DNA from: Limnomonas spitsbergensis
Lineage: Eukaryota; Chlorophyta; Chlorophyceae; Chlamydomonadales
Direction of reading: 5' to 3'
NCBI GenBank assembly: GCA_037349105.1
Contig: JAYJMM010000038.1
Coordinates: forward strand, 2,046,001-2,110,000
Length of the DNA stretch: 64,000 nt
The notes beneath the pieces were generated by a model. That model made no database searches. It saw only the letters and a program-made list of their open reading frames with translations, and had not been told where the DNA came from. This document shows positions 1 through 11,277 of this stretch, piece by piece. Each line of letters starts with the position of its first letter. Positions within the stretch are counted from its first letter, which is position 1. The position numbers were made by a program, and so were the translations under genes.

Positions 1-1082
1 GCAACGGGGGTTGAGTAGTCAAAGTAAAGCGGCATGACGTACTTTGTGGGGACGGAGGTCAAGTGCCTGCAGGACAGGCAAGAGGCACGTTGTACACGCA
101 GCTGGCTGTCAGGTTGATCTGCATAGCGCCTTGCATGGTCCTATCAATAAGTGGGAGGTTAAATGAGGCAGCTGGCAGGGAAATGGGCATGGTGATCACT
201 GATGCGGACCCTCTTAAGCTGACCCACATGGGCACCGGCATGACAAATTACTAGACTCATGGGCATTGCAGGATGGGTTGCATTAAGGTCGACATCTAGA
301 TGTACAAACTCAGCAAGACGTAGATTGTGCTCGGTTTATGAACGACCATGTGGGTAATTTGATCAAATCCAATAGTTGTGTCTTACATTATGCGGTAAAT
401 TCGCACCTAGTGACAAAGAGCAGCGCCATGGCTGAACACGCTAGGAAAGCTGTCCCGCCCGACGCCAAGGCCATGCACGCTGCAGCACCCGCTTGCAGCT
501 GCGCAACGGAGCGAAGAAGCGGCAAGATTAAGCGGGACATGGTCTCACCGATCTGCCAAATGGGTATTATGCGAGTTCGAAGCAAAGGACAGGGGCACGT
601 TCTAGTGTTAGTAAACTCCTAGATCTTTCAACAGATGCGGTACAGTGTCCAGCCTGTCGCACTAAATATTTCCGGGTGCTGACTCGTAAACAAAACCCTT
701 GACAAGCTATCCCGCAGAGTTTTTTTATTTAAATGTATGTCAAATAAAACTCAGCTCTATTTACGCGCCAGTTTAGGGAGAAGGTTGAGACAAGAGCCAA
801 GTGGGCAAGGTCTTTCTTCCAGGCTTCGCCAAGCTGAAATTAAATACCAAATTGCCTGGCCTTAAAGCCTTAAAGGGGCTAAACTTCCCCAAGACATGTC
901 CTTCGACGCAGTCAAAGTCTTGGACTGGCGTCAAAACGCAGTAGTCCCTGCGGGCAAATGCTTGTACATTCAAAGCGGTGACCCTGGTGATTTTGATGGT
1001 GGGTTGCAGCGAGGCCTCTGACTGCTGACCTCCGGATTTTGAACGGCGGACGTACCCGCTGAGGCAAACAGGGCATCTGCAG
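1..1082. other. Upstream part of gene 1, no confident exon
   Basis: The nucleoside-hydrolase-like gene that follows lacks its N-terminal metal-binding aspartate segment in the exons I can place, so one or more 5' exons should lie here or before the window. One stretch near 181-230 reads GMVITDADPL, which loosely recalls the family's IxxDxDP motif, but no GT donor follows it in a useful phase, so I do not annotate it. Nothing else here is convincing. Confidence 0.4.
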
Positions 1083-4000
1083 GTTACTTCATTGGCGTAG
1101 CGGGTCATCTCTTGGAGAGACAGACTCAAGACCTGCTGTTTGCGTTAGTGGTAAGTGAGGCTAGTGGTGGCCCCTTTCCTACTGATCCCGCCGGCATGGA
1201 ACCGTACTCAACGTTCGGCGCCCACCTGCAGGTGCCCGAGAGGCGTGCCTGCCCTGATAGGAACGAGCAGGATGTGAACGCCCATGACGAGCTCTTCTCC
1301 GAGCGGGTGCTTCGCATCTCTGGCCAGCTTTTCAGATCCCTGTGTCCGCAGGCATGCATCATCAGGTCAGTCAAAATGAAACAATGCTTGCTCTCAAAAC
1401 GTTGGGCCATGGGGAGTGGGGAGGCAGCAATATGACAGCGATGGGCTCTGGGAGTCATATAACAGAGACAAATATTGGAGCTGCTGCATCCTCTGACTGC
1501 AAGGGCCGAGGAGGGTGCACGACTTCATGATACCGGTAGTATGGGCCGGCTAAGAGGGGTTGCGTTGCTGCATGGCTGCATGGGTGGAGGCCTGGAGGGT
1601 CGTTGCATGGCTGCATGCTCATGTCAAAACCTGCAGTGGCTGATTTTGACCTTGCAATGACGTTCAGAATCCAGCCTGGTACAGAGAGCTTCCGTTGCCT
1701 GCCTGCCTGCCTGCCTGCCTGCATGCGCCGATGGGTGGGTGAGTAGAAAGGCCCCACATAGATCTTGATCCAATGATCCTTGTTGCACCGGAGCTGCAGG
1801 GGGCCGTTGAACCAGCGCAACATCATCCCGATCAAGTTCCTGTTCTCGGAGCCTGACAAGTATGGTCCAATGATTGAAGCAAACAACCTAGACTTCTCAG
1901 GTACGGTTTGCCATAATGCACATTAGGCATGTAGCCTCCCATGCTCTGCTTGCTACCGCTCGTGACAGACCTGCGAATGGGCGTGTAAAACGTCGCATCG
2001 GACGACAATATGCATGGCACAATTCCCAATATCAGTTAATGCTGCCACGGCATGTCCAAAGCCGCAATGCATCCATGCAACACAAACACACTGTGGTCAA
2101 CATGAATGATATAAATTCCAACAACAGACCATACGCCTCGACCGGAGTCTGCTTTACAGCTTTTGATTTTTTCACACCTCTGGCCCCTGCATGCCTTTAT
2201 TTCCTAGTGCACCATCACCCACCAGGCGATGTACCCATGCCATTAAAAATGCTGATGTCAATAATTCTGCTGTTTGGTTGGCAGTCAAATTGCTTTGTTC
2301 AGCTTCTTCTATTGACCACCCGTTCGCCTTGCAGGCCCCATCTCCTGGCGTTCCGTCACCGACCTTGCCAACATGGTGCAGCGGAAAGACGTCACCTCGG
2401 TCGTCATCGACATGCACGGCAGCATGGGCTACTTGAAGCTTCTCAAGGGCTTGGCGCCCGCGTTAGGACCAAAGCTGAAGGTGTGCCTGCATCGTGACCC
2501 ATGCTGTACATGCGCTGGCCGCTGCACTAGGTTCTGCTTCGGTGTGGAATGGGCTGCCTGTTGACTGCAGCATGCTGGGTCAGCCACATAGACTGTCCTG
2601 TTAGCGGTTGTAAGACTGGAAGCCGAGATGGCCCTCGCCGGTCAATGCAAACAATATTTCCGCTGATTAGCTCTTTTTGTGGGAGCATGGCAGCCAGAGT
2701 TTATGCAGAATGCCCCACCCCTTCGGCTGAAAATTACGGTTGCTCAACGGAGGCCCTCGATCACGATGCCTGTTTTGGAAACTGGGATGTCTGCTGGCGT
2801 AAGGCAGGCACACTGCAGCAATCCAGGCGGGGAGCTTTGACGCAAAACCTGAGCTAGTTGCCCCTTGCTTAATGTGACAGCTGTACACATTTAAAGAATG
2901 CGATTTACTTTATCTATGGTCATTGAAATCACGTTGATCCCAGGCTCAGCTTCAAAAGCCTAATCCTTGCCCCCTCACTCTTCACCCCCATCCTCGCCCT
3001 TGGCTTCCTGGCCTCACTGCCTCTTGCAGGCATCGTGCATGCCCGTGGTCATCATGGCCGGTGTGCTAGCAGAAGCAGGGACAGGAACACTTATCCTGCC
3101 TGGGAGGTGAGGCGCATCACGTATCAGGGTTTAGGGCTTAAAAACCCTGGGGAGTAAACCCTAACGAGGGACACTTGCGAGAGGCAGGAAGGTGAGGCGC
3201 ATCACTGCATCAGGGTTTAGGGCTTACAAGTTACAAACCCTGGGGAGGTAACCCTAACGAGGGACACTGACGGGAGTCAGGAATGTGAGGCTGGGCAACT
3301 ATGCCCATGGCTCTGAACTCTTCTGTCAAGGCACCAATGCTTCCCTGCCCCCTTCCACATGGCGCCTTGAAGTCCCTGTGGTTGTTTTCACAGGGTTGAC
3401 TTGTCCAATCAGTAGCCTTTTCGAAGCTCCTGTCCTAAAGCCGCCGCTGTGTTCCTATGCATTCCCCGCTCCGGGTGGGGTACGACGCACTAGTCGCAGG
3501 GGGGGTGCGAAGCAGTTCGAGACTGTACAGGATTTGATGTCAAGCTGCCGTTGAGGTGGCACCAGTGTGATTTGTAATGTGCAAAATGCCTCCTTTGGGG
3601 GGCAGCCAGGCGGTAGCCACAGGGCCAATGTGCACAAAAAACGCCACCAGGCTTAGGCCTGTGGCCCGAGCGTGAGCGCACGCTGCACCCGGACCTACCG
3701 GCCTCAGGCCGGGATGAACCTGAAATATTCAAATTTAGCTTGAGTGCGATTAAAATAGAATTAGTTGGCATTGTTACCGCTGAGCCACCCTAGCGAGGCC
3801 TGCTTGACCGGTGCTCCGTTGCTCGAGTTGCAGGTCTTGCCAGGGAGAGAGTGGGACGTGGAGGAGAAGGAAAACTGATAAGGGGACGTAGATCTGTGAT
3901 GTATATCAGAGATGCTGATCCAAGATGCAGATTGGGGATACTGAATATTACTGATCCAGGATGCAGATTGGGGATACTGAATATTACTCATCCAGGATGC

Positions 4001-5994
4001 AGATTGGGGATACAGAATACTAGTGATCCAGGATGCAGATCGAGGAGGCTGATTAAGGACCTTGCCACGGATGAGATGCCACGAATGAGATGCAACGGAC
4101 CCAAGGAGCACCCAAATTTGAAATCTGGACAGCGCCATGAATGCGATAGATCCCACCCAGTAGCACTGATAAGCAACCCTGCCTGTGGTCATCATGCCTG
4201 TGGTCATCATGCCAGGGACCCAAGGAGCACCATGAATGCGATATACCACCCTGAGGCCGTGAGGCTGCTGCTGGACATGGCGCTGGAGGAGGGCGTGCCG
4301 CTGCTGTTCGTGACCAACAATGTCTGTAACAAGATGCTCAAGTTCGAAAACTCTGCGGAGCTCATTCAGGTGGGAGGAACAAGGGGGATGTGGGGGGGTA
4401 TGCCCGTGAAGGCGCAGGTGATTTAAATATTGGTAGTGTGTTGAAGTTCCCAAAATGCGTCAATTTGCTGCAAATAGGTGTGCTGCAGTGCGTGTCTGTG
4501 CGCTGGAGGTCAAGCAAAGTGTGGCCTGCCCCTCCCTTCCGCTGTTCTCTAAAGCCTGCAATGGCTTGCCTGTGGAATGCAACAAGAATGCATTCAAAGG
4601 CGACGTGCTGGTGCCATCAATACTGTGATGGAACCTGGCAGGGTTGAGGGATCCATGCTGTCAGCGGATCAGTTCCAGTTGCCATGTCTCAGTCCCTGGT
4701 TTGTCTTGCTTGAAGGTGAAGGATGTCACACACTGCAGCTTCATATACATACCGGTATACGGTAGCATACCGTAGATTTGATTTGCCTTCCCTCTGGCAT
4801 CAAAGGATGATTTCTTTAAATGCTGCCCTCAGGGCAACCTGTCGACAAAACTCTAAATTTCCGACCAAAAACTATCGTTGACAATCGATCATTAGGAAGT
4901 TCAGGGATCCCCCAAAGAACGTTAATTACGAGGGAAGGCAAAGCAAATCTACGGTATTCCATGTACTGGTATAGAAAGCCGGATGATTGCTGGATGTCAC
5001 ACGATGCAGCTTTACCTGTATCTTCCATGTATAGAAAGCCGCATTGTGTGAGTGTGGACTTAATCAGCATCCAAACCATGAAGCAGGAGGACTCAATGCA
5101 CAGGGTAGGCAGGGGGGTAGCTATTGTTCTTCTTGTTGCAGTAGTTTTCGCTGCTGCTGACGGCCCACTTGCCTGCCCTGCTGCTTGTCGCAGGAGCTTG
5201 GCCTCAAGGGGCTGCTCAAAGGAATCGCGGAGCAGTGGTATGGTCCACACCTCGAAGGTAGGTGCCAGTGTTGCGTCAAGGGGGCAACAGAATACCTGTG
5301 TCTGAGGGCGGGTGGGTGGCCGCCCTCTGGGACCAAATTATGAGTGGTGAGGCAGGAAGCCGAGGCAGCCAGGCACGCATCACCAGATCGACGGAACCCA
5401 ATCGCTGCCGGCCGGGTCACCGGGACATGGCTGGAATTCATTTTAAGTAATACTGGTGCACTGGCTTATTGCTTTACTCTCTTCGGCATGGACCTGCTTC
5501 AAGTGTTGCTCAAGGGGGGTTGCAACATCTAGCAATTGGCCTGTTGGTTGGGACATCAAGCAATAGCATGGGAATGGATATGACCTTGTTATTTCACTCT
5601 AACCTTCGCTAGGCCAGTGCGATGTTCATTCCACTCCACCTCCTACTAAGTGCTTGCCCTTTGCTGCTGCCAACTCCCTGCGTTATACCAATCCCTGTTG
5701 AGCGTAGGCAAGTGCGTGCCATTTGACTGGGTGTCTTTCACGGCCATGGTGCTGTATAAACGCTTCCCCACGCTGGTCAAGACAGAGAGGCGGAACCTGT
5801 GGGTGGGATCAGAGGACGCATCTGTGTTGGTGCTGGACGACCCGGACCCGGCGCGGCCACTGACCACTGTCATTGCCGGAAACCTTGAGGGAACGAAGCT
5901 GTGGGGCGAGGTGGAGAGCATGATTGCCGTCGACCGCACGGCAATGCTGGCCCTTGCGCGGTACCTCTCGGCTGAGCTGTATGGGGAAACGTAA
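1083..5994 (+). CDS. Inosine-uridine nucleoside hydrolase-like protein, 5' end missing
   Basis: Eight exons join in phase: 1083-1150, 1232-1365, 1800-1900, 2335-2480, 3030-3106, 4216-4369, 5194-5257, 5708-5994 (TAA). About 343 residues are visible. Family members hydrolyse the N-glycosidic bond of nucleosides in salvage pathways. Seen in order: GPISWRSVTDLAN, placed like the family's GPLTNLA segment; MPVVIMAGVL, like the IVxMGG strand; PGRDPRSTMNAIYHPEA, like the conserved block around the N/DPEA helix; VPLLFVTNNVC, like the following strand; VPFDWVSF, in the place of the C-terminal HD-type catalytic segment but with Asp not preceded by His; and a terminal helix with AVDRTAML. The DxDxxxDD calcium loop would lie upstream and is not seen, so activity cannot be judged. 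The first two exons (YFIGVAGHLLERQ, DELFSERVLRIS) are less family-like. An alternative is a diverged, non-catalytic relative. Confidence 0.6.
3107..3290 (+). repeat. Duplicated intron start with copied splice donor
   Basis: Two imperfect copies of about 90 bp lie head to tail at the start of the fifth visible intron of the nucleoside-hydrolase-like gene. Each begins with the donor-like GTGAGGCGCATCAC and carries CAGGGTTTAGGG and AACCCTAACGAGGG. A third GTGAGG follows the second copy. The first GTGAGG (3107) is the donor that keeps phase. Confidence 0.8.
3915..4045 (+). repeat. 36-bp tandem repeat, 4 copies, intronic
   Basis: Units begin at about 3915, 3951, 3987 and 4023, each containing GATCCAGGATGCAG or a one-base variant. 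The array lies in the intron before the exon at 4216. Just downstream, GTGGTCATCATGCC is doubled (about 4184-4213), and the first bases of the next exon (GGACCCAAGGAGCACC) also occur at 4096-4112 without an acceptor in front. Confidence 0.9.
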
Positions 5995-6145
5995 GGCAGG
6001 GCGTGACCGCAGGGTGCTGGTTGTGAGGGTGCACACGGATCATTCCATTAATTATCGTTGCGGGCGTGGCGTGTGTGCTTATAAAGCGCATGCATGGCTT
6101 GGAATGCGGCTGGATTTTGTCGGTGGAACTGCTCAAGGGCGTTTA

Positions 6146-6275
6146 TAGTCCAGAGCTTCTTTGGGGGGCAGCGAGGTCAGCCCGCCCCTCGGCCGCAGAA
6201 ATCCTGATTTGGATCAAACCTGGGCTGGTCCACTGCTGGCAACCCAAATATGACGCCCTGGCTGGAGGCCAGTAG
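6146..6275 (+). repeat. Dispersed repeat family B, partial copy
   Basis: It contains GGATCAAACCTGGGCTGG and GGCTGGAGGCCAGTAGGCTG, aligning with the GGACCAAAC-TGGACCGGCC core and the GGCC-rich arm of better copies at 13.5, 54.0, 55.2 and 60.8 kb. This copy is diverged and its 5' part is unclear. Confidence 0.5.
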
Positions 6276-7257
6276 GCTGCTGAACGTTTGCTGAACTAAA
6301 AAGAAAAAAACACTGAATGAAACCTCAATGTTTTACACCAAATTATCGATGCGTAATGAATGCTCCAGCTATGGAGTTTAATTTCTTTCTTCCCATGTCT
6401 TCAAATTGATCCGATACTGACAGGCATTTGTATGTCTGTGCTGACGGATGTGGAATCTACGTGCTTGCTGCAAGCAAGAGCAAGTGAATGCAAGTGCTGT
6501 CACCTGCCTGATTTGCTGGTATGAATCCACTGCGGTCAATGCCATTGCTGGTGTCATCTGTCATGACAAAGGGTCAATTGACCCCCCAAACAGGTGGTTG
6601 TGTGTAGAAGGCGAGGTATGTATGGCTCCATAGGCCTATCAGGCATGCCCGTCCCTTTTTTAGCATATATTCCTCCTTCGATTCAATTGACAAAAAAGGG
6701 TGGTCGGAGGCTGCGGCCACGCTTTCTTTTATAGCCACCCAGCCAATGGGGTAGGTTTCCCTTTGTTTGTGTGGTCTGGGCAGTGGAACGACTGACATCT
6801 GTCCAAACAACACCATTGGGTCAAATGGTCAATTGACCCGAAAGCAGGTGGCCGCATTAAGAAGCCGGGGATGTGTGGCCCCAAGGGCCTATCAGGCCGA
6901 GCTTTCGCTTGTTGCTGAAACTCCTACATCGGGTCAATTAACCCCAAACACTTGAAGGTCGTCAATCGAGGAAGCCGGAGCCAAGGGAGTACAGGCCATT
7001 CTTTTTTGCCCACCAGAAACTCGATGCAAAGGGGAAGGCATGTGTGAAGGCATGGGCAGGGGCCTCTCCTCCAAGTGCTCCACTGAGAGGTAAACTTACC
7101 CCGAAAGAGGTGCCTGTGATGAGGTGCCCCGCAATTACGATCATGAGAAGGGCAGCTACACCCTAAACCCAAAACCCATGTGATTGGCATTAGAGATGGT
7201 ATGTACATAGCAGGATAAAATATCACCTGGATGAGGGCTGCAGCAGGGACCGTGGTA

Positions 7258-7368
7258 GCACAATCCGGCTGAACGCCTGAACCTGTGCCGTATTGAGCCG
7301 TATCGTGGCACTTTGGTCGCACAATCCGGCTGAACGCCTGAACCTGTGCCGTATTGCGCCGTATCGTG
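7258..7368 (+). repeat. 61-bp tandem duplication
   Basis: GCACAATCCGGCTGAACG and the following 30 bases occur twice, starting at 7258 and 7319, nearly identical. The pair is bounded by short inverted words (GGTAGCAC at about 7254 and GTGCTACC at about 7366), so the block could fold on itself. Confidence 0.85.
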
Positions 7369-7804
7369 CTACCATGGCAGGGACCCTGGACCCAGTGAAC
7401 TCGTTAACCTCACTCTTACCCTGTGAGCCGATTAAGTTTTACTCTCTCACCTCTGATCCCACTCCCCTTCCCGCCCCTCACACCTCCCTTCATGCACCCT
7501 CACCTGCATCCCCCTTCCCCTCCAGGTCCCTTTATTCCTCAGTATCTCCATGCCCCACATGCACCCTGTGCCCCGCTTCGGTCACCACCCGCCTTAACCT
7601 CGTCTCATGCCTTGACCCCGTGTTCATAGACTGACGCTGCTGGACGGTGGAGCAGTCCTCGGCCTTCCTATCCAATCTGTTGTCTGTCAAAGGGCCTGCC
7701 ACCTAGAGGGTCGGACCAATCCCTTTATGGGGGGACTGGCCCGGCCCCTAGGGGACAGGGCCCTTTACTTACCCAAATCGGTATCGCTTGGGACAGGTGC
7801 CTGC

Positions 7805-8060
7805 TTTTTGGTTGAGCAATAATCTCCTGTTTTTCTTTTCTCCTTTTCCCCCCTTTCTGACAGTGGGATGCCCATGCGGCCGAGTCTTTTCAGCATGGCC
7901 CAGACGTCTTATGCTTCTGATTGTTGGATCGGGGATAAGGACTTTTTGTTTTGTTTTTGAGGGGTCTCTTTCCTCTCTCTCTTTAGTTTCCAACCTTGCT
8001 GTTTGACGCCGTTGCGGCCGAGCTTTGCAGCATGGCCCAGTGGTGTAACGTCATTGACTT
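7805..8060 (+). repeat. Dispersed repeat family A, two tandem copies
   Basis: Two copies of a two-part element lie here: a pyrimidine-rich tract (7826-7860; 7960-7990), then a core resembling GCGCCCACGCGGCCGAGC (7868 as CCCATGCGGCCGAG; 8007 as GCCGTTGCGGCCGAGC), then CAGCATGGCCCAG. The second copy continues to GTGTAACGTCATTGAC. TGTAA at the end matches the green-algal polyadenylation word; whether it is used is inference. Confidence 0.75.
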
Positions 8061-8699
8061 ACCCAAATCAGCCAAAATTTGTCTATCCCTTCAAATCGTT
8101 TACCTTCTCCCTTTTATCTGTCGTCCTCCGTCGGACTGGGTCAAGGTCTACATGGTCCCGTTTCCCTGCCGTTAATTCCACGGAATCCAAGCCCGGTCCC
8201 TTGGGAAATGAATTCTCTAGACGGAAGACAGGGACGGTGGAAGTCTCATGAATTCATTAATCTCTTCAAGTTTCATGTACTTTCCCACTATCAGCACAGG
8301 ATATTTGAGTGCCCAGGCGGCCGAATCTTAAGATCAGGGCCCAGAGGTGTATCAGAATTTCACTTTCGTCCTTCGCCCCCAGTGCGTCAACCCATGCCGT
8401 GTCCACCTAACCAAGCAACTCTCGGCCCCCCCAGGGCACCTCGCTCAAAGCTGAATACCACCCCTCCTGTCACCCTTCTGCTGTGGTCTGTGGACCAGGT
8501 TCAGCCCGAGCATGAGTGGAAAGAAAATGCTTTCATGCTGATCCCGAGGCGGTGGCGGCTGACGAGGAAGCAGGCCATCTTTGAGGGCTGACGGTGCGGC
8601 CACTGCACCGTGGGGGAGGGTGCTGCTGATGGATAGTGATTTAACCAGGGTGACATGGCCCTTCTCATGGTTCATGATGCATCACGTTTTCTGCACACT

Positions 8700-8806
8700 T
8701 GAGCCCTACATGGTTAGAACAGTGCATACCCGCTGGGCCCTGCTGAACGCTCGGCCACGTGGGGCTGGTAGGGAATGACTAGGCTCAATTCCAGCTACCA
8801 TGCACA
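8700..8806 (-). repeat. Dispersed repeat, near-identical to 31.2 kb copy
   Basis: About 100 bp match 31157-31255 closely, including TACCCGCTGGGCCCTGCTGAAC/TACCCGTTGGGCCC, then GTGGGGCTGGTAGGG and GGCTCAATTCCAGCTA. Read on the minus strand its middle, GTGGCCGAGCGTTCAGCAGG, aligns with the family-A core, so this is probably a sub-type of that family. Confidence 0.8.
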
Positions 8807-8955
8807 GCCTGGGCCATGGTGCAGCCATGCCATCCTCCTATGTGAGGGGGCAGGAACATGGAATCCGACGCTCTAGTCGGGGGGGGAGAGAAGATCGCGT
8901 GGCGGGTTCGATCCCTCAACCTCTGGTCGAGCCCTACACGTATGTCAGGACGGGA

Positions 8956-9017
8956 CAGTTGGGCGCCCACGCGGCCGAGCCTTTTTGAGCAGGGCCCACA
9001 GGTGTAATGTCATTGAC
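8956..9017 (+). repeat. Dispersed repeat family A copy
   Basis: A good copy of the core: GGCGCCCACGCGGCCGAGC, then TTTTTGAGCAGGGCCCA, then AGGTGTAATGTCATTGAC. The pyrimidine tract usually in front is weak here. Confidence 0.85.
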
Positions 9018-9205
9018 ATGTATGTCAGGCACTGGCCGGGAGGAGTTGGAGCTAGCCGGCAGCAGTTGTCCCCAATCTGTGTCGGGCAGTCCTTGACCTA
9101 TAGCCGCTCCCGCCCCAGAGGTGCTGCAGCTAGTGGGGGCAGCATACAAGCAGGCACAGCTGGAGGTGACTGGATGGTAGAGGAGATCCCAGGGTCCCCA
9201 CTACC

Positions 9206-9300
9206 CCACTACCGAGCATAGATCTGCGGTCGCATACCATGCTTGGTTCCAGCCTGCGGCGGGCACCATACTGGCGCAGGCTGACGAGAGCCGACCAGCA
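9206..9300 (+). repeat. Dispersed repeat shared with 27.0 kb
   Basis: CGAGCATAGATCTGCGGTCG and the following TTCCAGCCTGCGGCGGG recur at 27033-27085 as CGAGCATAGGTCTGCGG and TTTCAGCCTACTGCGGG. A family-A core follows here in inverted orientation (9311-9368). This suggests pieces of one larger transposable element. Confidence 0.7.
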
Positions 9301-9310
9301 GCAAGGCGCA

Positions 9311-9430
9311 TGTCAATGACGTTACACCTCTGGGCCCTGCTTAAAAAGGCTCGGCCGCGTGGGCGCCTAACTAAATAGAGTTGGGAGGAAAGATGGAAAC
9401 ATCACAAGGGGAAGGACAAAAACAAGGAGG
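9311..9430 (-). repeat. Dispersed repeat family A copy, inverted
   Basis: On the minus strand a pyrimidine tract (from about 9430 down to 9375) leads into TTAGGCGCCCACGCGGCCGA, then GCAGGGCCCAGAGGTG and TAACGTCATTGAC, the full two-part structure. Confidence 0.85.
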
Positions 9431-9444
9431 GGAAAGTGGCGCAT

Positions 9445-9558
9445 GTGAAGTTTGTGAAGTTCTGTGTAGTCCAACGGGGCATCACATTGGATGCATGGGA
9501 CTTATGCCTGTAAACCGGTACAGACACTAAATACGCTAGGACAGCAAGCGAAAACCAC
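9445..9558 (-). repeat. Dispersed coding-like repeat, also at 39.4 kb
   Basis: About 114 bp match 39384-39496 in opposite orientation at roughly 90% by eye. Both strands stay partly open. In the frame reading FSLAVLAYLV..VPVY..HKSH, four of the six differences are silent, suggesting descent from a translated sequence, probably a mobile-element ORF. No known domain is recognised. Confidence 0.65.
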
Positions 9559-9633
9559 ATGCTTGTGTGGGCACCAACTTTTGGTAGCGGCTCAGTGCGG
9601 TTGACATGGCTGACACCTGAGGACGGCGTAGTG

Positions 9634-9660
9634 GTCAACAGCGTGAGACACGCTGTTGAC
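9634..9660. other. Perfect hairpin, 12-bp stem, 3-nt loop
   Basis: GTCAACAGCGTG, loop AGA, then the exact reverse complement CACGCTGTTGAC. It lies in a stretch (9559-9810) that is open and codon-like but has no recognisable product. Confidence 0.9.
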
Positions 9661-10084
9661 AGCGCTGCTGAGCAAGGGGAGATAGCGGGCATGTGGAGGA
9701 TGCACCACATGTTTGCTTCCAGTGCCCTAGCGTCAGGGACCAGCGTAGGGAGAGGGGTTGGGCGGGCCCCCGGATGGCGCCTCGGATTTTCATCAGTTGT
9801 ACCTGAGTAGGCTTGGGTGGGAGGCTCTGGCTTGTGTGGAGGATGTGGTTGACATCATTTAGGTCTATTATCTTAGGGACCTGGGGAATTGGTTTTATTT
9901 CCTTTGTTTTGGGGGGAGGAGGTATTTTCTTTTTTGGGGGGAGGAGGTCTTTTCTTTTTTGTTCCTCTCTTACTTTCCCCTCTCTTTAATTTTCCCGTGT
10001 TCAGGCCTTAACTCTACAGGGGCGAAGAACCATTGCACTGCCTATCTTTTGGGGGGAGAGAGATAATTTCTCTCCTCTTTGTGT

Positions 10085-10195
10085 TCCTCGCTTCTCTCCT
10101 TCTTCCTCTTACCTTAACTTTCCTTCACCCAACTTCACTATCGGGCGCCCACGCGGCTGAGCTTTTCAGCAGGGACCAGAGGTGTAACGTCAACC
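10085..10195 (+). repeat. Dispersed repeat family A copy
   Basis: A long pyrimidine tract (10085-10138) precedes GGGCGCCCACGCGGCTGAGC, then TTTTCAGCAGGGACCAGAGG and TGTAACGTCAAC. It is one of the clearest two-part copies. Confidence 0.85.
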
Positions 10196-10199
10196 AAAA

Positions 10200-11277
10200 G
10201 GATGAGGGAGAAAATGTACAAATGTGTGTAAGAAGGATTGCGATTCCTTGACGGTTAAGAAAAGTCCCATATGTAAAAAGTGGCCTCCATAGCGGTTTTC
10301 TCCACCTCCAATGTAATCCATTTTTACCTGTTTTTGTTTTGAAAAAAATCTGCCATTTTCGGTTCGTAAAGACGTCAGTGCCATCACATGGTTTTCATCC
10401 TCTTATTGTAATTCAATTGTGGTCAGCTGCTTCCCTTGCATCGAAATATTGCAAATTGATCTTTTCGCTATGTAAAACCAGACAATTGAACGGGAGGCGT
10501 TGGGAAGAGTTCGCGGCTGCATAATTGTTTCACTTCACATTTGTATGAATCTTATGGTTCATGGTAGCGACGAAATCGCCAGGCCCACAGCGACAGGCGG
10601 TCAGATCTTTTGCAAGTGCACAAACCAAGCATGCCCCTATCTTGCACTATGGCCGCCCGGCCTTAAGCATACCCGATTAATGAGAAGATACTCGTAAGCT
10701 GTCATGAGGCTATCCACCACCTCTAGCACTCGTCACTGTTTCGTATATGAATGTGTCAGCTACAGTTCAGCTACAGCACGTCCTTATGTGGGTACTTCAG
10801 AGTTCAGACAGGTACTGCGATGGCACGTATGGTTCCACTACCCTTGCAGCCCCTCCCCACTATCAGTCATCATGCTTTCTCTAGAGGAAATCTGTCGGGA
10901 ACCGACACCTTGAACGGTTGGCAAGAAGAAAGATCGAAAACTAATAATAACGCCGGAGCGTGTCTCGAGGAATACGGCACTGACGGAAGCAAGCAGTTAC
11001 CAGTGAAATCTTTAAAAGTTACAGAGGGTCGGCAAGGACGACATGTTGGTCATCATCAGGCGAGTTTTCAAGGCAACGGGAGCCGACATGATCCAATGAG
11101 GAAAACTCGCACTTCCGCAACCTCGAAACGAAAAGCTCTTAGACAAAATGTGGAAAATCACAAATACTCGGCTGCACTCACCAACCAGTAGATGGTAAGC
11201 TAAGAGATCTGGCAAACAAGCCAACGGCACACACACAAACACTCTCGCAATCCACATAAGCATGCTCTCCCTCTAGA
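10200..11277. other. 3' flank of DOHH, no gene seen
   Basis: No exon-like coding was found. The 3' end of DOHH transcripts (minus strand) should lie here. A minus-strand TGTAA word at about 11016-11020 is a possible polyadenylation signal. Confidence 0.4.

Larger units (their letters stand above)
5995..7865. other. Intergenic, no gene seen; short duplications
   Basis: No exon-like stretch with splice sites was found. Contents: a family-B dispersed repeat (about 6146-6275); three related segments around 6566-6950, each with GGGTCAAT...ACCCC, one of them the perfect palindrome GGGTCAATTGACCC; and a 61-bp tandem duplication at 7258-7368. Confidence 0.5.

Noticed and set aside
160..254. GMVITDADPL as the N-terminal metal loop of the nucleoside-hydrolase-like gene
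   Set aside because: The DxDxxxDD pattern is incomplete and no donor in the needed phase follows.
4240..4369. HAD-type phosphatase based on PLLFVTNN
   Set aside because: The flanking exons (IMAGVL, STMNAIYHPEA, VPFDWVSF) fit the nucleoside hydrolase fold in order, and no HAD DxDxT motif was seen.
8880..8935. B-box-like GGCGGGTTCGATCCC suggesting a tRNA or tRNA-derived element
   Set aside because: The flanking bases do not form a T-arm stem, and no A box lies at the right distance.
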